A stretch of 64,000 nt of DNA from Pseudoips prasinana (lineage: Eukaryota > Arthropoda > Insecta > Lepidoptera > Nolidae), in NCBI GenBank assembly GCA_951640165.1, contig OX621256.1:9672001-9736000 (forward strand). Direction: 5' to 3'. The notes under the pieces were generated by a model that ran no database searches, was not told the DNA's origin, and saw only the letters and a program-made list of their open reading frames with translations. Both the position numbers and the translations under genes were made by a program. Shown here in pieces: positions 28,280-40,481 of this stretch (position 1 is its first letter; each line of letters begins with the position of its first letter).

Positions 28280-30247
28280 TCTATATAAATAAAAAGAGAA
28301 GTCCTGACTGACTGACTGACTCATCAACGCCCAGCCCAAACCCTTAGACCTAGAAAGCTGAAATTTTGCACAGATGTTTTCTTTATAATGTAGACAAGGA
28401 ATAAGGAAGGATTTTTCGAAATTCAACCCCTAAGGGTGTAAAACGGTGGTGCAAAGTTACTATGAAACTTTGCCGTTTTTGAAGTTAGAGGCATGAAAAT
28501 TGATATTTGGCCTTTCAGTTAAAAATAAAAAAATACGTGTATCAGGATTTTTGGAAATTCCACCCCAAGGGCGAAAAATAGGGTTGTAAATTTGTATGAA
28601 AAATGTGACAATTTTTAATTTAAACGCATGAAATTTGGTATTTGGCCTTTTAGTTAAAAATAAAAAACATATATTTCAGCATTTTTGGAAATTCCAGCCC
28701 CAAGAGCGTAAAATAGGGGGTGTAAGTTTGTATGAAAAATGTGACAATTTTTAAGTTAAACGCATGAAAATTGGTATTAAGCATTTCAGTTAAAAATTAA
28801 AAATATATATTTCAGGATTTTTGGGAATTCTACCCCTTAGGGTGTAAAATAGGGCATGTAAGTTTGTATGAAAAATGCGACTTTTTTGAAGTTAAACCCA
28901 TGAAAATTGGTATTTGGCCTTTCAGTTAAAAATAAAAATATGTATTCCAGGATTTTTGAAAATTCCACCCCGAAGGGCATAAAATAGGTGATGTAAGTTT
29001 ATACTGACTGACTGACATATCAACGCACAGCCTAAACGGCTGGAGTTAAAGACTTGAAATTTTGACAGAAGGTACCTTTTATGACTTAGGCATCCACTAA
29101 AGAAGGGTTTTTGAAAATTCCACCCCAAGGGCGTAAAATGGGGATGTAAGTTTGTATGAAAAATGTGAAACGTTTTAAGTTAAACGCATGAAAATTGTTA
29201 TTTGGCATTTCAGTTAAAAATTATAAGTATATATTTCAGGATTTTTGGAAATTCCACCCCTAAGGACGACTAGAATAGGCGATGTAAGTTTGTATGAAAG
29301 TCTGTATTTTTTTAGTTAAACGCATGTAAATTGGTATTTGGTCTTTCAGTTAAAAATAAAGCAATCCAGGGAATAATTTGTTGTTAAAAAAAGGTAATCC
29401 AAAACTGATTCAATAGATCGCCACCAACAATTTAAGCAAACTCAAATTTATAAAAATTAGTTTCTTATGCCAAGTCGCTTAAAATGTCGTGGTCGTTGTC
29501 GTCTTAGTAAATATTTAGCGTTTTATAAGATTTGTAACTTCGTTTTTTTGGTAAATTTTATAACAAATTAAAATAACGACATTTTAATCAAATTGGGATA
29601 AAAAACGAATTTATCTAAAATTTGAGTTAGCGTAGTATAAATTGTTGGTGTCGAGATGATCGCATCCAAAAAACATCATCTTAATTTTACTGATCTACAA
29701 GTTCACAATTTTGTAACTAGATGGCGTTAATGTCGTTTCAGATCGCGGAACTTAATTGGCATTTCGGTTAAAATAAATAAATGCTTGAAATAAAAGGTAG
29801 TCCAAAACTGAATCAATAGATGATCCCCTAAATCTCACCCAAAATATATGCACACATCTTAATTTTACCGCTTTACAAGTTTATATTTTTGTTAGTAGAT
29901 GGCGTAATCATCGTTTTTGATCGCGCTATGGTTTCGTTCACAAAATGTCGCAACCTAATCTAATGGGAGTTACCTTTGTGATTAATGCATCGTTGATTAT
30001 TATTTTACTTTATTTAACTTACTGACTATACTTAAGGACAATTGATATGTATTCTTTGATTTTTGCTTGATGATATCGGGTCCTTTTTGTAAATAACAGT
30101 AGCAAAGCAGTCTTTCATTTATTTCTTAGTAAGGTTATTTATAGCTTAGGTTCTATTCAATTTATATTGCTTATTTGTTTTAAAAGTTATATTTTTTAGA
30201 TTAAGCTAGAAGTAAGTGTCGCGGACAAAGTCGCGGGCACCAGCTAG
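28280..30247 (+). mobile_element. Helitron H-B, 1,968 bp, internal repeats
   Basis: Starts TCTATATAAATAAAAAGAGA and ends GCGGGCACCAGCTAG, inserted between A and T inside H-A. The first half holds six or seven units of about 135 bp, each with TTTCAGTTAAAAATAAAA, a GGATTTTTGGAAATTCCACC-like block and TAAGTTTGTATGAAAAATGT. CTGACTGACTGAC occurs twice. The second half contains two copies of a block with CCAAAACTGA-TCAATAGAT. No open frame of note, so it is non-autonomous. Confidence 0.85.
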
Positions 30248-30387
30248 TATATAGATAAGATTCATTTCAGGCAGTGAACCCATATAAAAAAATATGAACA
30301 AAATTATTAAACATTAGGCATTAAATTATACTACGAAAACAAATATTAATAGCGCTACAGATAATTTATTAGGTTTTTTTTATATTA

Positions 30388-30680
30388 AGAGGGCGAGCGT
30401 CATACGAGCAAGTGGGTCACCTGATGGTAAGTGATCACCGCCGCCCATGGACAGTCGCGACAGCAGAGGAGTCGCGGGTGCGTTGCCGGCCTTTAAGAGT
30501 CAGCAAAAAAGTGTTGCTGACCCTTCCCCCCACCCCAATGAGCTCTGGCGACCTTACTCACACTCGGAAACAACATTAAAATGGTTAATGTTATTATTAA
30601 GGAATGTCTTCTGTAAGGTGGAGGTACTTCCCGTGTCGGGCTGCTCTTTGAGCGAATGAACACTATGCCCTACTAATATC
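30388..30680 (+). repeat. Repeat family A, best copy
   Basis: GAGGGCGAGCGTCATACGAG, CACCTGATGGTAAGTGATCA, GTCGCGGGTGCGTTGCCGGC, GTGTTGCTGACCCTTCCCCC and TCTGTAAGGTGGAGGTACTT. Other copies: 18706, 9121, 40360 (minus) and 48165 (minus). No coding signal; the propagation mechanism is unknown to me. Confidence 0.8.
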
Positions 30681-30839
30681 AATTGCCATCAACTAAGAAG
30701 AGGTTAACTTTGTATATTAATTTACAATTTATAAATTAATACTATTTCCTATTCTATAAACATTTGTCCTTTGGCTTTCTTAAGTGTCTGTAATGTTGAT
30801 AATCCTTAAATAAATAAATAAATAAATATATGGTGCTTA

Positions 30840-31480
30840 ATATCCTAAGGCACTACATCGCCGTGGCAAATCTACCATACTCCTGAATGCGTTTTTGTAG
30901 AGCACGCGCAGTTAGCACGTGTAGCTATGACATATGGCAGGTGTAGAGACACTAAAGTCCACCACAGTATGCGTTAAACAGAGTGAGTTTCACTTGATCT
31001 GTGCATTTAGCGAACCGGTGGCGCGGGTAAGCATATTGCTCTTTGTGGCTAGCACTCGTCTCTGCCTATTGAGGTCTTCGTCGTCTTTTACTTTTCTGCC
31101 CCTATGTGCCCGAGATAGGTAAACCGTTTAACATTTATTATTGTGCTACAGAGAAAGATGTCATTAGACAGACGCAGCGGGTTATTGCCACATCTAAAAA
31201 CGATTATTGACGTCTTTTTAACGTTATAACGGAGACCATGTTTACGTCACAAATTGTATTCCTCACAAATTCCTATAAAATTTTGCAAATCTTTTGGGGA
31301 CGGAGATATTATTGTTAGAATAAGAATATTAGATATTAATTACGTCAACGATATCGTCTGCGTAATTCTCTTTTGTCCGGCACTATTCAGATCGTTCATT
31401 AGGTGGTCTACATATAAATTAAACAGAGCAGGCGATATCAGTCCGCCTTGCCTTACACCTGACTTAAGCATATATTCATA
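30840..31480 (-). pseudogene. LINE reverse transcriptase fragment with YADD
   Basis: Reading the minus strand from 31480: GVRQGGLISPALFNLYVDHL, then MNDLNSAG, a frameshift to NYADDIVDVIN, then a linker with LNRQRRVLATKSNML, and VLYKNAFRSMVDLPRRCSAL near 30850. G-x-RQGG-SP-LFNLY and YADD are polymerase motifs. The collinear C-terminal order agrees with the relics at 18491 and 52289, so one family is represented. Stops and shifts abound. Confidence 0.7.
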
Positions 31481-31486
31481 AACGTC

Positions 31487-31600
31487 ATAATGACGGGATC
31501 AATTACTCTTGTAATTGAAAAAAAATCCCACGTATATTTAGCACCCATTTAGTTCTATTTTGTACCTGTCCTCAATTACAAGAGTTGGTCCCGTCATTAT
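31487..31600. mobile_element. Small MITE, about 114 bp
   Basis: ATAATGACGGGATCAATTAC and the complement of ATAATGACGGGACCAACTCT form terminal inverted repeats. The shared TCTTGTAATTGA extends them. TA-rich flanks could include a TA target. Single copy in this window. Confidence 0.65.
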
Positions 31601-31670
31601 ATATTATTATATTCATCTCACAACATCTCACCCCATCTCACTACATTTGGCTGACACTCATACCATTGTA

Positions 31671-31898
31671 TGCCTCTCTATAAAGTAAAACTTTAAATAT
31701 TATTTAGACAAATAAACTAATACCTCGGATTGTTTTTTTGAATTAAGCCGTGCATTCGATAAAGGTATAACTGTTCTATTTTTTTAAATACCTTTAGATA
31801 TAATATTTTATCGGATGTACGGCTTAATTCAAGGAGACAATCCGAGGTATTAGTTAATTGTCTCAATAATATTTAAAGTTTTACTTTATAGAGAGGCA
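31671..31898. mobile_element. Palindromic MITE, about 228 bp
   Basis: The arms start TGCCTCTCTATAAAGTAAAA and its complement. They include AATACCTCGGATTGT and GAATTAAGCCGT over about 95 bp with a few differences. Noncoding; target duplication unclear. Confidence 0.75.
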
Positions 31899-34035
31899 GT
31901 CTGTTGCGGGATAAGTAAGAAATCCAAATTAAGCGAAATTTAAAATTAAATATTTGCATAAATCTTGTACTAAGTTTCTAGTACCTAGCCATTGTAATAA
32001 TGTTCTTAGGTCTTATTTCCATCACTTTTAGAACAACCAATTGTCAGCCATTGTTGAGTTGTTATAGGGTTGGTTTTTGACGACGAAAATTCTCAATAAT
32101 ATAATACTGCTCAAAAAGCCTTCGGCCCTGATAGCTTTCGGCTCTTGATTGAACGGCTATAGACAATGATCTTGACATTTTTTAAATTGCTTCCTTAGTT
32201 GAATTTATTTAGGAATTAGTGTTTGGTAGGAAACCGAGTAAAATTAAACATCCTTTTAGACAATCTGTTGGCGGAGGGTATAGCTACTATTAATGCTGGT
32301 ATCATGAAATAAAATGTATGAAATGATGTAAAATTTTTTATGGTTTCAAATATTGTTGAAAAATACATAGTTGACTGCATTTTCATAACAAAAGGGGTCG
32401 AAAGGACATGTTAAAATGTCATAGTACGATATGAAAGTACTTCAGTTTTGTCAAAATGGCATACATAGTACGTTCTTTTCTTGTACATTTTACATGACAA
32501 CAAAGAGCACTAATATTATTTAAATTTGTATAGTTCAAATGTAAAAAGTTTGTGTTTTTTTTTCAGAGGATATCAGTAGAAGACATTAATTTATGTGCCT
32601 ATAATATGCTGAAATCCAGTATTAACTAAAAAGAATTTGCAGTTAAATTTTTGGGTTTATATATAACTGAATACTTGTGAAGCGAAAACTCGCTTCAAAG
32701 GTTGGATGTTATTAAATTCTGTGTTTTGAATTCATTAAAAAACCTACTCTAATTACAAATTACTATATTAAAAACAATTAAAAGACTGTGTTATTTGCCC
32801 CTTTGTTTCGATGAATGATTATAGTAGATATTTTTTTCCCTATTTTTATTTTGTAAACATCCAAGGTAACAGAATCTTCCATGTACGAATTTTACTCGTA
32901 GGTACTTGGTTGATTTTGATCAACCCTACCGCTAAGTTTGTGGTATCCTAAAATACACTAGGTCACTATCAAAACAGCAATCTCCTCAGTATAGTAGTTC
33001 ACTAATGCAAAACTACGAATGAATCTAAATATTAAGTCAGCACTGATATAGTTATAAATGGGCACTACAAGCGCAATAACCCCATACATATAGGAAGTGA
33101 ACTATAATACACATAATAAATGTTTTGGTATTGTTATGGACTAGACATTATCCTTTGGATCGTTGCCAATATGCTTCAAAAGCAGTATCATTAATATACG
33201 ATCCTTTGTATGTATAGACGAGACTTGACTAAGCAGTTTCGCGACTTCCTAACGGAATACGCCCAAGTTTCGGTACTAATTTGGCTAGAAGTTTGAACGA
33301 TAAGAAAAGTGATAACTGTATTGTCTTAAGGAGTTAGTTTTGTGGATCAATAAAGCGGAAAAATAAGGTTTCCGCGTAAAGCTTTGGGGTAAATATACCT
33401 CCATTATGTTTGCTTCTCAAAAGTTTTATTTTGGTCTAAATGTTCCAATCGGAATTCAATCTTGGCGGTCAGCTCGCTTTCGGAAGCTCGATGTCGAGAG
33501 ATTTTGACGCTACAATCAAACTTATCAAGACACCATAACGCAGATACCTCAAATAACGGGATGCAGCATCGAAGGAGTCGCAAATAATTACGTCCTTAGC
33601 TGTTACCACATTCAATAGTGCTGTTCAGCTCTGCGCCGCGTGAACACGAGGTCAATCCATGGCCTACAAATTTTATTAGTTTGCCATCGACAAAAAACGC
33701 AAGAAGAATATGAAAAGTTGAAGAGAGAAGTTGGGAGAAATATCAGTTTGCATTCACCCGTAAGATTGCTAACTGATACTATTGAACTGAATGGCACAGT
33801 TTAAATACCGACAGTTGGTGAACTCGGCGTGTCAGACAGTCCAAATAAGACTATGACATAAAATTCTTATCCTTTAACAATAGAATATATGACAACTTCA
33901 AGACATTCCAATCCGTCTCTCATAACCAAATATCAAGCATAAGACATCAAAGTACACAAACGGAAAAGTCGTTAAACAATATCTCACATAATAAAATTCA
34001 GGGAATTGTGCAGGACTACCCACGTAATAATATGA
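31899..34035. other. Long unassigned interval
   Basis: AT-rich, with no supported gene. Around 33205-33310 a plus-strand stretch (RRDLTKQFRDFLTEYAQVSV) might be a scrap of an LTR-element polyprotein, but the match is too weak to call. Repeated hexamers of the type ATGTCATAGTACG occur at 32400-32500. Confidence 0.35.
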
Positions 34036-34577
34036 ATGAAATCGAAACCTCAACATTTTTTCGCACCTAAATCTAATAACTTTGTAAATGTTTTTCACCA
34101 AAACATTGCAGGTGCCATCAATAAATCTGATGAAATCGAGATAGCATTGAATGTACTGCTTGATCAACGATTATTGGTTGATTGTGCATGTGTGACTGAA
34201 ACGTTTATAAAAGCTGCTGGGTAGGATATTATGATGGTAGAATCATTTAAATTAGCAAGTAGTTATCGTAGAATAAACCAGAGGCGAGGTGGTTTCGCCA
34301 TACTAAATAAAGAAGAAGTTGAGTAGGTATCAAAACATTGAATGGCTCAAAAACTTCTCAGCAGAAAATCACTTTGAAATTTGTGGGCTACAAATAAAAA
34401 AATTAAACTAGATCTATTTTGTTTGTATAGAACACCAAACTCCGATCAAGAGATATTTTTCAGGAAATTGCAAATATTGTCTGACAGAATTTACGGGAAA
34501 AGTACATACAGAAATATTATCTGCGGGGATTTTAATATTGATGTTTTACTAAATAGCAAAAACAAACATGATTTTTA
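34036..34577 (+). pseudogene. Jockey/CR1-type LINE endonuclease, broken
   Basis: ATG 34036 opens a frame reading NFVNVFHQNIAGAINKSDEI and CACVTETFIKAAG, then stops. A later frame from about 34381 has LFCLYRTPNSDQEIFFRKLQ and NIICGDFNIDVLL. F-HQNI-G, TETF and GDFN are AP-endonuclease blocks of Jockey/CR1 elements. Stops at about 34222 and 34325 inactivate it. The rest of the element runs to 38388. Confidence 0.75.
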
Positions 34578-35699
34578 AGTATTTTATACAATTATAATTT
34601 TAAATTACATATCAAAGTAGCAACAAGGCAAAATACATGCATTAATATAATAATAAATAATAAAAGCATTTATTCTCTCCTCACAAGATGAACGTTACAA
34701 TAATCATATTTAACTTAATGTACATAGATCTTAATTAGTTCAACTTTGTGAGGGACTGGTGCCTGATTTAGGTTTTTAACAAAACCTGTATTACAGGTCA
34801 CCAGGACCCTCCCGCGGTTAAGCCATTTTAAAACAACAAAAAATGAACAAGTCGTATGGAACAGCGTTGTAACAGGAATAAGTAAGGTGAAACACACTTA
34901 TATAACTATAACTAGCATTGACAACATAATAAGTGACATTCGTGATGCAAAGGTGAAATGCACGAATTATTAGTGTAAAGTGCGAAAACATTAAAAATAA
35001 GCAATGGTTTGCTTATAAATGTGACATGTCCTAAGAAAATGAAAATAAATTTAAATACTGCCTGAAACAGTTATCTGAAATTATTTTCTGAAATTTACTT
35101 AGAATCAAATGTAAATAAATCCTTTTCTCTATTTCATAACGAGTTGTGCCTTTTTTTTATTTATGTTTTCCAGTTGCTAAAGTGAAAATGTACAAAAATA
35201 CTACTAAACGAAAGTGGCTCACTAAGGGTTGAAAGGATCCTTTGAAAATAAAAGAAAACTACAAAATAAGTATTATCAAAACAAAAGTGCTGAAAAAAAC
35301 ACAATTATAGACGATATAGTAAAAGACTAAGGAAATTTATGACATGTACCCAAAAATAAGCAAATAAAATTTTATTCAAAGAGCAGAAAACAAATCGAAG
35401 GCGACATGGAAAATAGTTAACGGTAAATTAAAACAAAATCATTAACAAAACGAAATTAAAGAAATAAATGACGGTAAAAAGTAATAGCAGATGGTAATGC
35501 TATTGTAACATTACTTAACAACTACTTTATCAATATTTCTACACCAAAACATAAAACTAATAAGCCTACAAATGTTAACTCGATCTTTATAGAACCTGTA
35601 GACCTCATAGAGACATTTAAGACCACGATGCAACTACGGAATACTAATTCAGCGGGATATGACAATTTAACTAAAAAAATTTTTAAAGAAAATATAATA
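34578..35699 (+). other. Decayed middle of the LINE
   Basis: The inner part of the same element. Reading frames are scattered until a short stretch just before the mariner, NSAGYDNLTKKIFKENI (about 35648-35698), which is the start of the reverse transcriptase region. Otherwise it is AT-rich and heavily mutated. Confidence 0.5.
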
Positions 35700-36981
35700 G
35701 GTCTTTACCTATGAAATTGCCGTTTTGTATGAAAAAATTTAAACGAATTTTTTTCATGAATTTTTTTATTTGTATTAATCGAAGTAATCACCCATGCAAT
35801 CAATGCATCTTTGCCATCGCAGTGGCAGTTTATTGATGCCCTTCTTAAAGAAATCAGCTGGACGGGAGGCAACAAATTCTTCAAAGGCATTTTGTACTGC
35901 CTCTCGGGTATTGAATTTTTTTCCCGCCAAGAAGTTATCCAAATTCTGGAAAAAGTAGTAGTCTGTAGGCGCAAGGTCTGGTGAGTAGGGCGGATGACGG
36001 AGAGCTTCCAACCCCAGTTCTTGCAACTTGGAGACCGTCTGCTGTGCAGTATGAGGTCGCGCGTTGTCGTGCAGGAGCAGCGGAGACGAGCGATTGACCA
36101 ATGCTGGTTGGAGATGCGCCAGCTTCTCCATCATTGTGCTCAGTTCTTCACAGTACACATCTGCAGTAATGCTCACCCCGTTTGGTAAGAAGCTGTGATG
36201 AATCACACCGGCGCTAGACCACCAAACAGTGACCATCACTTTTCTAGGGGTAAGTTTTCGTTTAGGGCATTGTTTAGGTGCTGAACCAGGATCCAACCAA
36301 CTTGCTGAGCGCTTGCGGTTATCAAACAGAATCCATTTTTCATCGCAGGTAACAATGCGGTTCAAAATTCCTTCATTTGTGTGTCTGTTGAGCAGTGCAA
36401 GGCACGTCTCGACGCGTACTTCGCGCTGGCGATCATTGAGTTCGTGGGGCACCCATTTGTCAAGCTTTTTTACCTTGCCAATTTGACGCAAATGGACCAA
36501 TATTGTTTTGACGCTAACGTCGAAAGCTGCTGCTAATTCAGCCGTAGATTGTGTATCATCAGCTTCCACAACCGCCTTTAATTCGTCATTGTCGACCAAA
36601 GTCTTCGGACGACCGCGAGGTTCATTTTTCAGGTCGAAATTTCCAGAACGGAAGCGAGCAAACCAATAACAGGTGGTGCGTTGGTTTGTAGTGTTAGCTC
36701 CGTAAACGTCGTTGATGTTGCGTGCCGCTTGTGCCGCGTTGCTGCCACGACGGTACTCATATTCCATAATTACTCGAATTTTTAACGTATCCATGATGAC
36801 GAAAAAGATTGAAATGCGATGAAAATGTAACACTAATCAATAAAGAAATGACTACTTTTGGAAAAAAGAATCCATGTTTTTAAAATAAAATTAATTTGAA
36901 ATTAGAATTCTTAGCCAAACAAAAATTATTTTGATTTGAAATGGCCAGTACTGCAGAACGGCAATTTCATAGGTAAAGACC
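35700..36981 (-). mobile_element. Complete mariner element (1,282 bp)
   Basis: Flanked by TA (35698-35699 and 36982-36983). The inverted repeats start GGTCTTTACCTATGAAATTG at both ends and match over about 28 bp with two differences. The element interrupts a LINE reverse transcriptase frame and carries one transposase gene on the minus strand. Size and layout are those of a full mariner. Confidence 0.95.
35775..36794 (-). CDS. Mariner transposase (DD34D), intact
   Basis: A cut-and-paste enzyme for its own element. The 339-aa frame starts at the ATG at 36794 (MDTLKIRVIMEYEYRRG). A longer frame begins at 36833, but the family's usual length and start support 36794. The N-terminus carries two helix-turn-helix regions (SNAAQAARNINDVYG and STAELAAAFDVSVKTILVHL). 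The linker WVPHEL is visible. Catalytic residues are D151 in VTCDEKWI, D243 in HDNARPHTA and D278 in YSPDLAPTDYYFF, with 34 residues between the last two. No stop or frameshift, so it is probably recent and possibly active. Confidence 0.95.
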   Translation of the reverse strand: MDTLKIRVIMEYEYRRGSNAAQAARNINDVYGANTTNQRTTCYWFARFRSGNFDLKNEPRGRPKTLVDNDELKAVVEADDTQSTAELAAAFDVSVKTILVHLRQIGKVKKLDKWVPHELNDRQREVRVETCLALLNRHTNEGILNRIVTCDEKWILFDNRKRSASWLDPGSAPKQCPKRKLTPRKVMVTVWWSSAGVIHHSFLPNGVSITADVYCEELSTMMEKLAHLQPALVNRSSPLLLHDNARPHTAQQTVSKLQELGLEALRHPPYSPDLAPTDYYFFQNLDNFLAGKKFNTREAVQNAFEEFVASRPADFFKKGINKLPLRWQRCIDCMGDYFD

Positions 36982-36989
36982 TAATATAT

Positions 36990-38388
36990 GCCATAGTCCA
37001 TACCCTTAACATACATAATGAATTTATCATTGGAACATGGCATATTTCCAGATAGCTTAAACTTTTACATTGTCAAACCAATCTTCAAAAATGGTTCTAA
37101 ATCAGATGCAGGCGACTATAGACCAATAACCCTAGTTCAAATAATATCAAAAATATTCGAAAATGTAATGAGGACTAGGCTTATGAACTTTTTTGAAAAA
37201 AAAATGGTGTTATCAGCAAGCAACGAAATGGTTTTATAAAAAATAAATCCACTACGCTGGCATGTTTTAACCTCGTAAATGAAATTTTAGATGCACTTGA
37301 TAAAAAAAAATCCCGGTAGCAATATTCCTTGACATGAGCAAAGCATTTGACATGGTATGTCATGGTAGCCTACTGGTAAAACTAGAACGGTATGGCATAA
37401 GAGGTCCTGCGCGAAAATGGTTCGAAAGTTATCTAAGAGATAGAAAACAATGCACAGAAATTAAAAAAGTAAACCAAATATGTAATTTAGAGGAATCTTT
37501 CAGGTCTCCATACTTAAAAGTACAGCATGGCGTACCACAAGGGAGTGTACTTGGTCCCATATTGTTTATTATCTACATTAATGCATTAACTTAGTCCACA
37601 GAGCAATATACAGTACTGTTTGCAGACGATACTACAGTATTAACCAAAGAAAACACTATTGACAATGCCATTAATGTAACAAATAAAGCTTTAAGTGACA
37701 TAATGGTCTGAATGGTTTAATAATAATAATTTAGAGTCAACAAATAAACTAAATTTATATAAAATATTACCATATTGACTTTTCAGAAACACATGACATA
37801 TATTTTTTGGGAATAAATATTGACAGATTTCGTAACTGGAAAATTCAAGTCGACAATGTATGCAAAAAACTATACAAATTCGTATTTGCACTAAAGAAAA
37901 TAAAAAATCTAACTAATAGAAAAACAGTCTTAATGGTGTACCATAGCCATGTATGCCCCGCTCTAAGATATGGGATTATTATATGGGGAAATTCAATTTC
38001 CAACGGGCGTTTATAGCACAAAAAAGTGTATTAGGTCAATATTCAATTTAAAGTGGACGGATTCATGCAGATCAATATTTGTTACAGAAAAGCTGCTTAC
38101 GTTTTCATCCTTATACATTTTTGAAATGTGCAAATTTGTGAGGAATAATATTACTCTTTTTGAAATAGACAAAACTGGTCCTTTCAAAAGAAAAATTGTG
38201 CAAAAACCATTAGTCAAACCAAGAAATAGACAAAGGCTTAAAGCTTTAAGGATAGAAATTGTTATAATATGGCTATAATAATATATAACAAACTTCCGGA
38301 AAGCTTAAGAAAACTAAACGACATGGAATTTCATAGGACCCTGTACAATTGGCTAAGTGACAGATGTTTTTATTCAACAGATGAATTA
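36990..38388 (+). pseudogene. Jockey/CR1-type LINE reverse transcriptase, broken
   Basis: Continues the element after the mariner: NLSLEHGIFPDSLNFYIVKP and GDYRPITLVQIISKIFE (about 37020-37160), DMSKAFDMVCHGSLLVKLER (about 37330), VQHGVPQGSVLGPILFIIYI (about 37520), LFADDTTVLTKE (about 37615). The C-terminal blocks ALRYGIIIWGNS and IYNKLPESLRKLND follow. SKAFD and FADD carry the polymerase aspartates. Several stops and frameshifts occur. The 3' end is interrupted by a Helitron at 38389. Confidence 0.85.
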
Positions 38389-38660
38389 TCTATATATATA
38401 AAAATCAATGCCACTTTTCGTTGTAATGTTATAACTCAACAACGCCTTTACCGATTTGGCTAATTTTGGTCTTGAATTATTCGTGGAAGTCCAGGGAAGG
38501 TTTGTACGCAGAGAAAATTTAAAAAAGTCTTGAAAATGTGTAAAATCAACATCTTTTAGCAATTTAAAATAGTTTTTTGTTTAAATAAATGAACTTAATG
38601 ATAATTTTTTTTATTACTATGCCTTACCTATACGTAGCGAAGCACGTACCGGGCCGCTAG
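38389..38660 (+). mobile_element. Helitron H-A, intact reference copy
   Basis: Starts TCTATATATATAAAAATCAA after an A and ends GTACCGGGCCGCTAG before a T. It is collinear with the split copy at 28020-28279 plus 30248-30255. Length 272 bp, noncoding. It landed inside the 3' end of the LINE. Confidence 0.9.
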
Positions 38661-38960
38661 TTTAAATATAAATTACATGTTGCAAACATGTCAAATTTTA
38701 AAATTCTCTCTGAAATCTCTTTTTAAAATCTGATTGAAATTTTAAACCATTATTTTTATCTAATACACTTTTAATGTTTTCACTTTATTATTTTGTATCG
38801 TCTTTTTGTGTTTTGTTTTAAATTATTTATATTATAGTTGACATTGTTTTAAATTTATGCGCGACATATCTATGTCAAATATAGTTGGATAAGTTTATAG
38901 TGTACCCAACAACCCTGTACCTATATTTTATCAAATAAATATTTCATTCATTCAAAGGTA
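38661..38960 (+). other. Probable LINE 3' UTR
   Basis: AT-rich sequence ending TATCAAATAAATATTTCATTC and ATTCA-type repeats, which looks like the element's 3' end after the Helitron. No gene. Confidence 0.45.
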
Positions 38961-40330
38961 AGGTAGTGGCGCGGGCTGGAGCATCTAGTGCAGCGTTGTC
39001 CATGTAATTAGCGTCGCTTATGGATCGATTAAACCGAATCTATGGTATCGCAGCTTACAGCTACAGACAGTTGTTTCAACTAGAGGCGCCAGACAGCTCA
39101 ATCGTGAGATAGCTGCGCGAGCCCAGACGGCAGGTACTGCTTCATCGGCGTAATTGATCTTTTTACGTTACATTTTACTGAGAGTATGGCATCGGTGCAG
39201 CTTAGCTATAAGCAGTTGTTCAATTCGGCGTGCACAGACAGGCGTCGAGACGGAGCCCCCGTCATCTGTGTACTTTATTTCGTTTCTGTTCTATTTAGGG
39301 TTGGCATTCGTCTCGTATATACGGTACTGCCACCGTATTTAAGTATCACGTCCGGTATTGTTACTTGTCCCGTTTTTGTCAGTAAAATCCACGTCAAAAT
39401 ATGACTGGGGGAAGAAACGGGAACCTCTTCCTGGCATTTCTTCTCAACAGTAATTAAAATGGTTTTCGATGAAATTATTGTAATTCGAGTGAATTGTTTT
39501 TGTTGACGTTGTTTTCCATTGATTTTTATTATAATAACCATCACTACCCTTATTTTCAGTTTTTATTGATTTGCCACTAACAATGGCAACCCTAGTTCTA
39601 TTGCACTGACGACGCCATGTTGTTGCCACAGTTTAACTTCCGACAGTTGTTCAACCAGGTAGTAAAATCGTGAGTTAGTCACGCTGCGTCATCCGCGTAC
39701 TGTATCACTCTTTACGCGCCATTGAACTGAGGCCATAGTATCGGCATATTTGAACTACATACAGTTCTCCTACTCAGCGGGCTGAAGTGGCATACCTATA
39801 GTACGTCATCCGTATACTTCGATATCTCTTTACGATCCACTGAACTGAATGTATAGTTTCGGGACAGCTTAACTATCGATACTTATGCCAATCGGAGTAC
39901 CGTATTGACATTTCAATTGTGTAGTACTCGTATATCAGCCGGGAGACTGACGGGGACGAGATGTCTTGCTAGAGCTGTAGATCTCGAATATTTACGCTAT
40001 ATTAAACGGAAGCTTACCATCTACATGTTAATCGTGGCATAGCTGTGCAGCTAAGAATAGTAGGTAGTTCATAATCAGCCGTTTGCGATCTCTTTACAGA
40101 GTATGCATCGTCCATCCCGTCTCTGGTTATCATTAGGACGCACGGCCCGAGTCTTCGCGTAGAAATCTCCACATCAGCAACCACTCAAAAAAGATAAATA
40201 CATAAGACATACCATTTACAGAGCATAGTTAAAAGTATACATCTAATTATCAAAAATGGTACGGTAGCCGGTCTTATCGCTGTCAGCAATTTAAACCACT
40301 CTGTGGAATCAATTAACTGCGGAGGTATTT
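38961..40330 (+). repeat. Degenerate long tandem repeat
   Basis: Loosely repeated blocks share CATC-GCGTA, ATCTCTTTACG, CATTGAACTGA and CAGCTTAACTA with CAGTTGTTCAA. Instances lie near 39130-39230, 39640-39790, 39805-39910 and 39950-40110. The spacing is irregular and 39270-39640 interrupts the pattern. No convincing gene. Confidence 0.5.
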
Positions 40331-40359
40331 CCGATCCGGTATGACATGGCAACATTCAA

Positions 40360-40476
40360 GAAGCGAGCCTATTCTTCTCTTAAAGGCCGGCCACGCACTT
40401 GCGGCTCCTGTGGTGTGGCGAATGTTCATGGGCGGTGATGATCACTTACCATCAGGTGAACCACTTGCTCATTTGA
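40360..40476 (-). repeat. Repeat family A fragment
   Basis: CTTAAAGGCCGGCCACGCAC and GGCGGTGATGATCACTTACC with ATCAGGTGAACCACTTGCTC are the complement of 30405-30500. Confidence 0.75.
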
Positions 40477-40481
40477 GACAT

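Noticed and set aside
33205..33310. FRDFLTEYAQ stretch reminiscent of BEL/Pao polyproteins
   Set aside because: Fewer than 15 informative residues and no neighbouring pol, gag or LTR.
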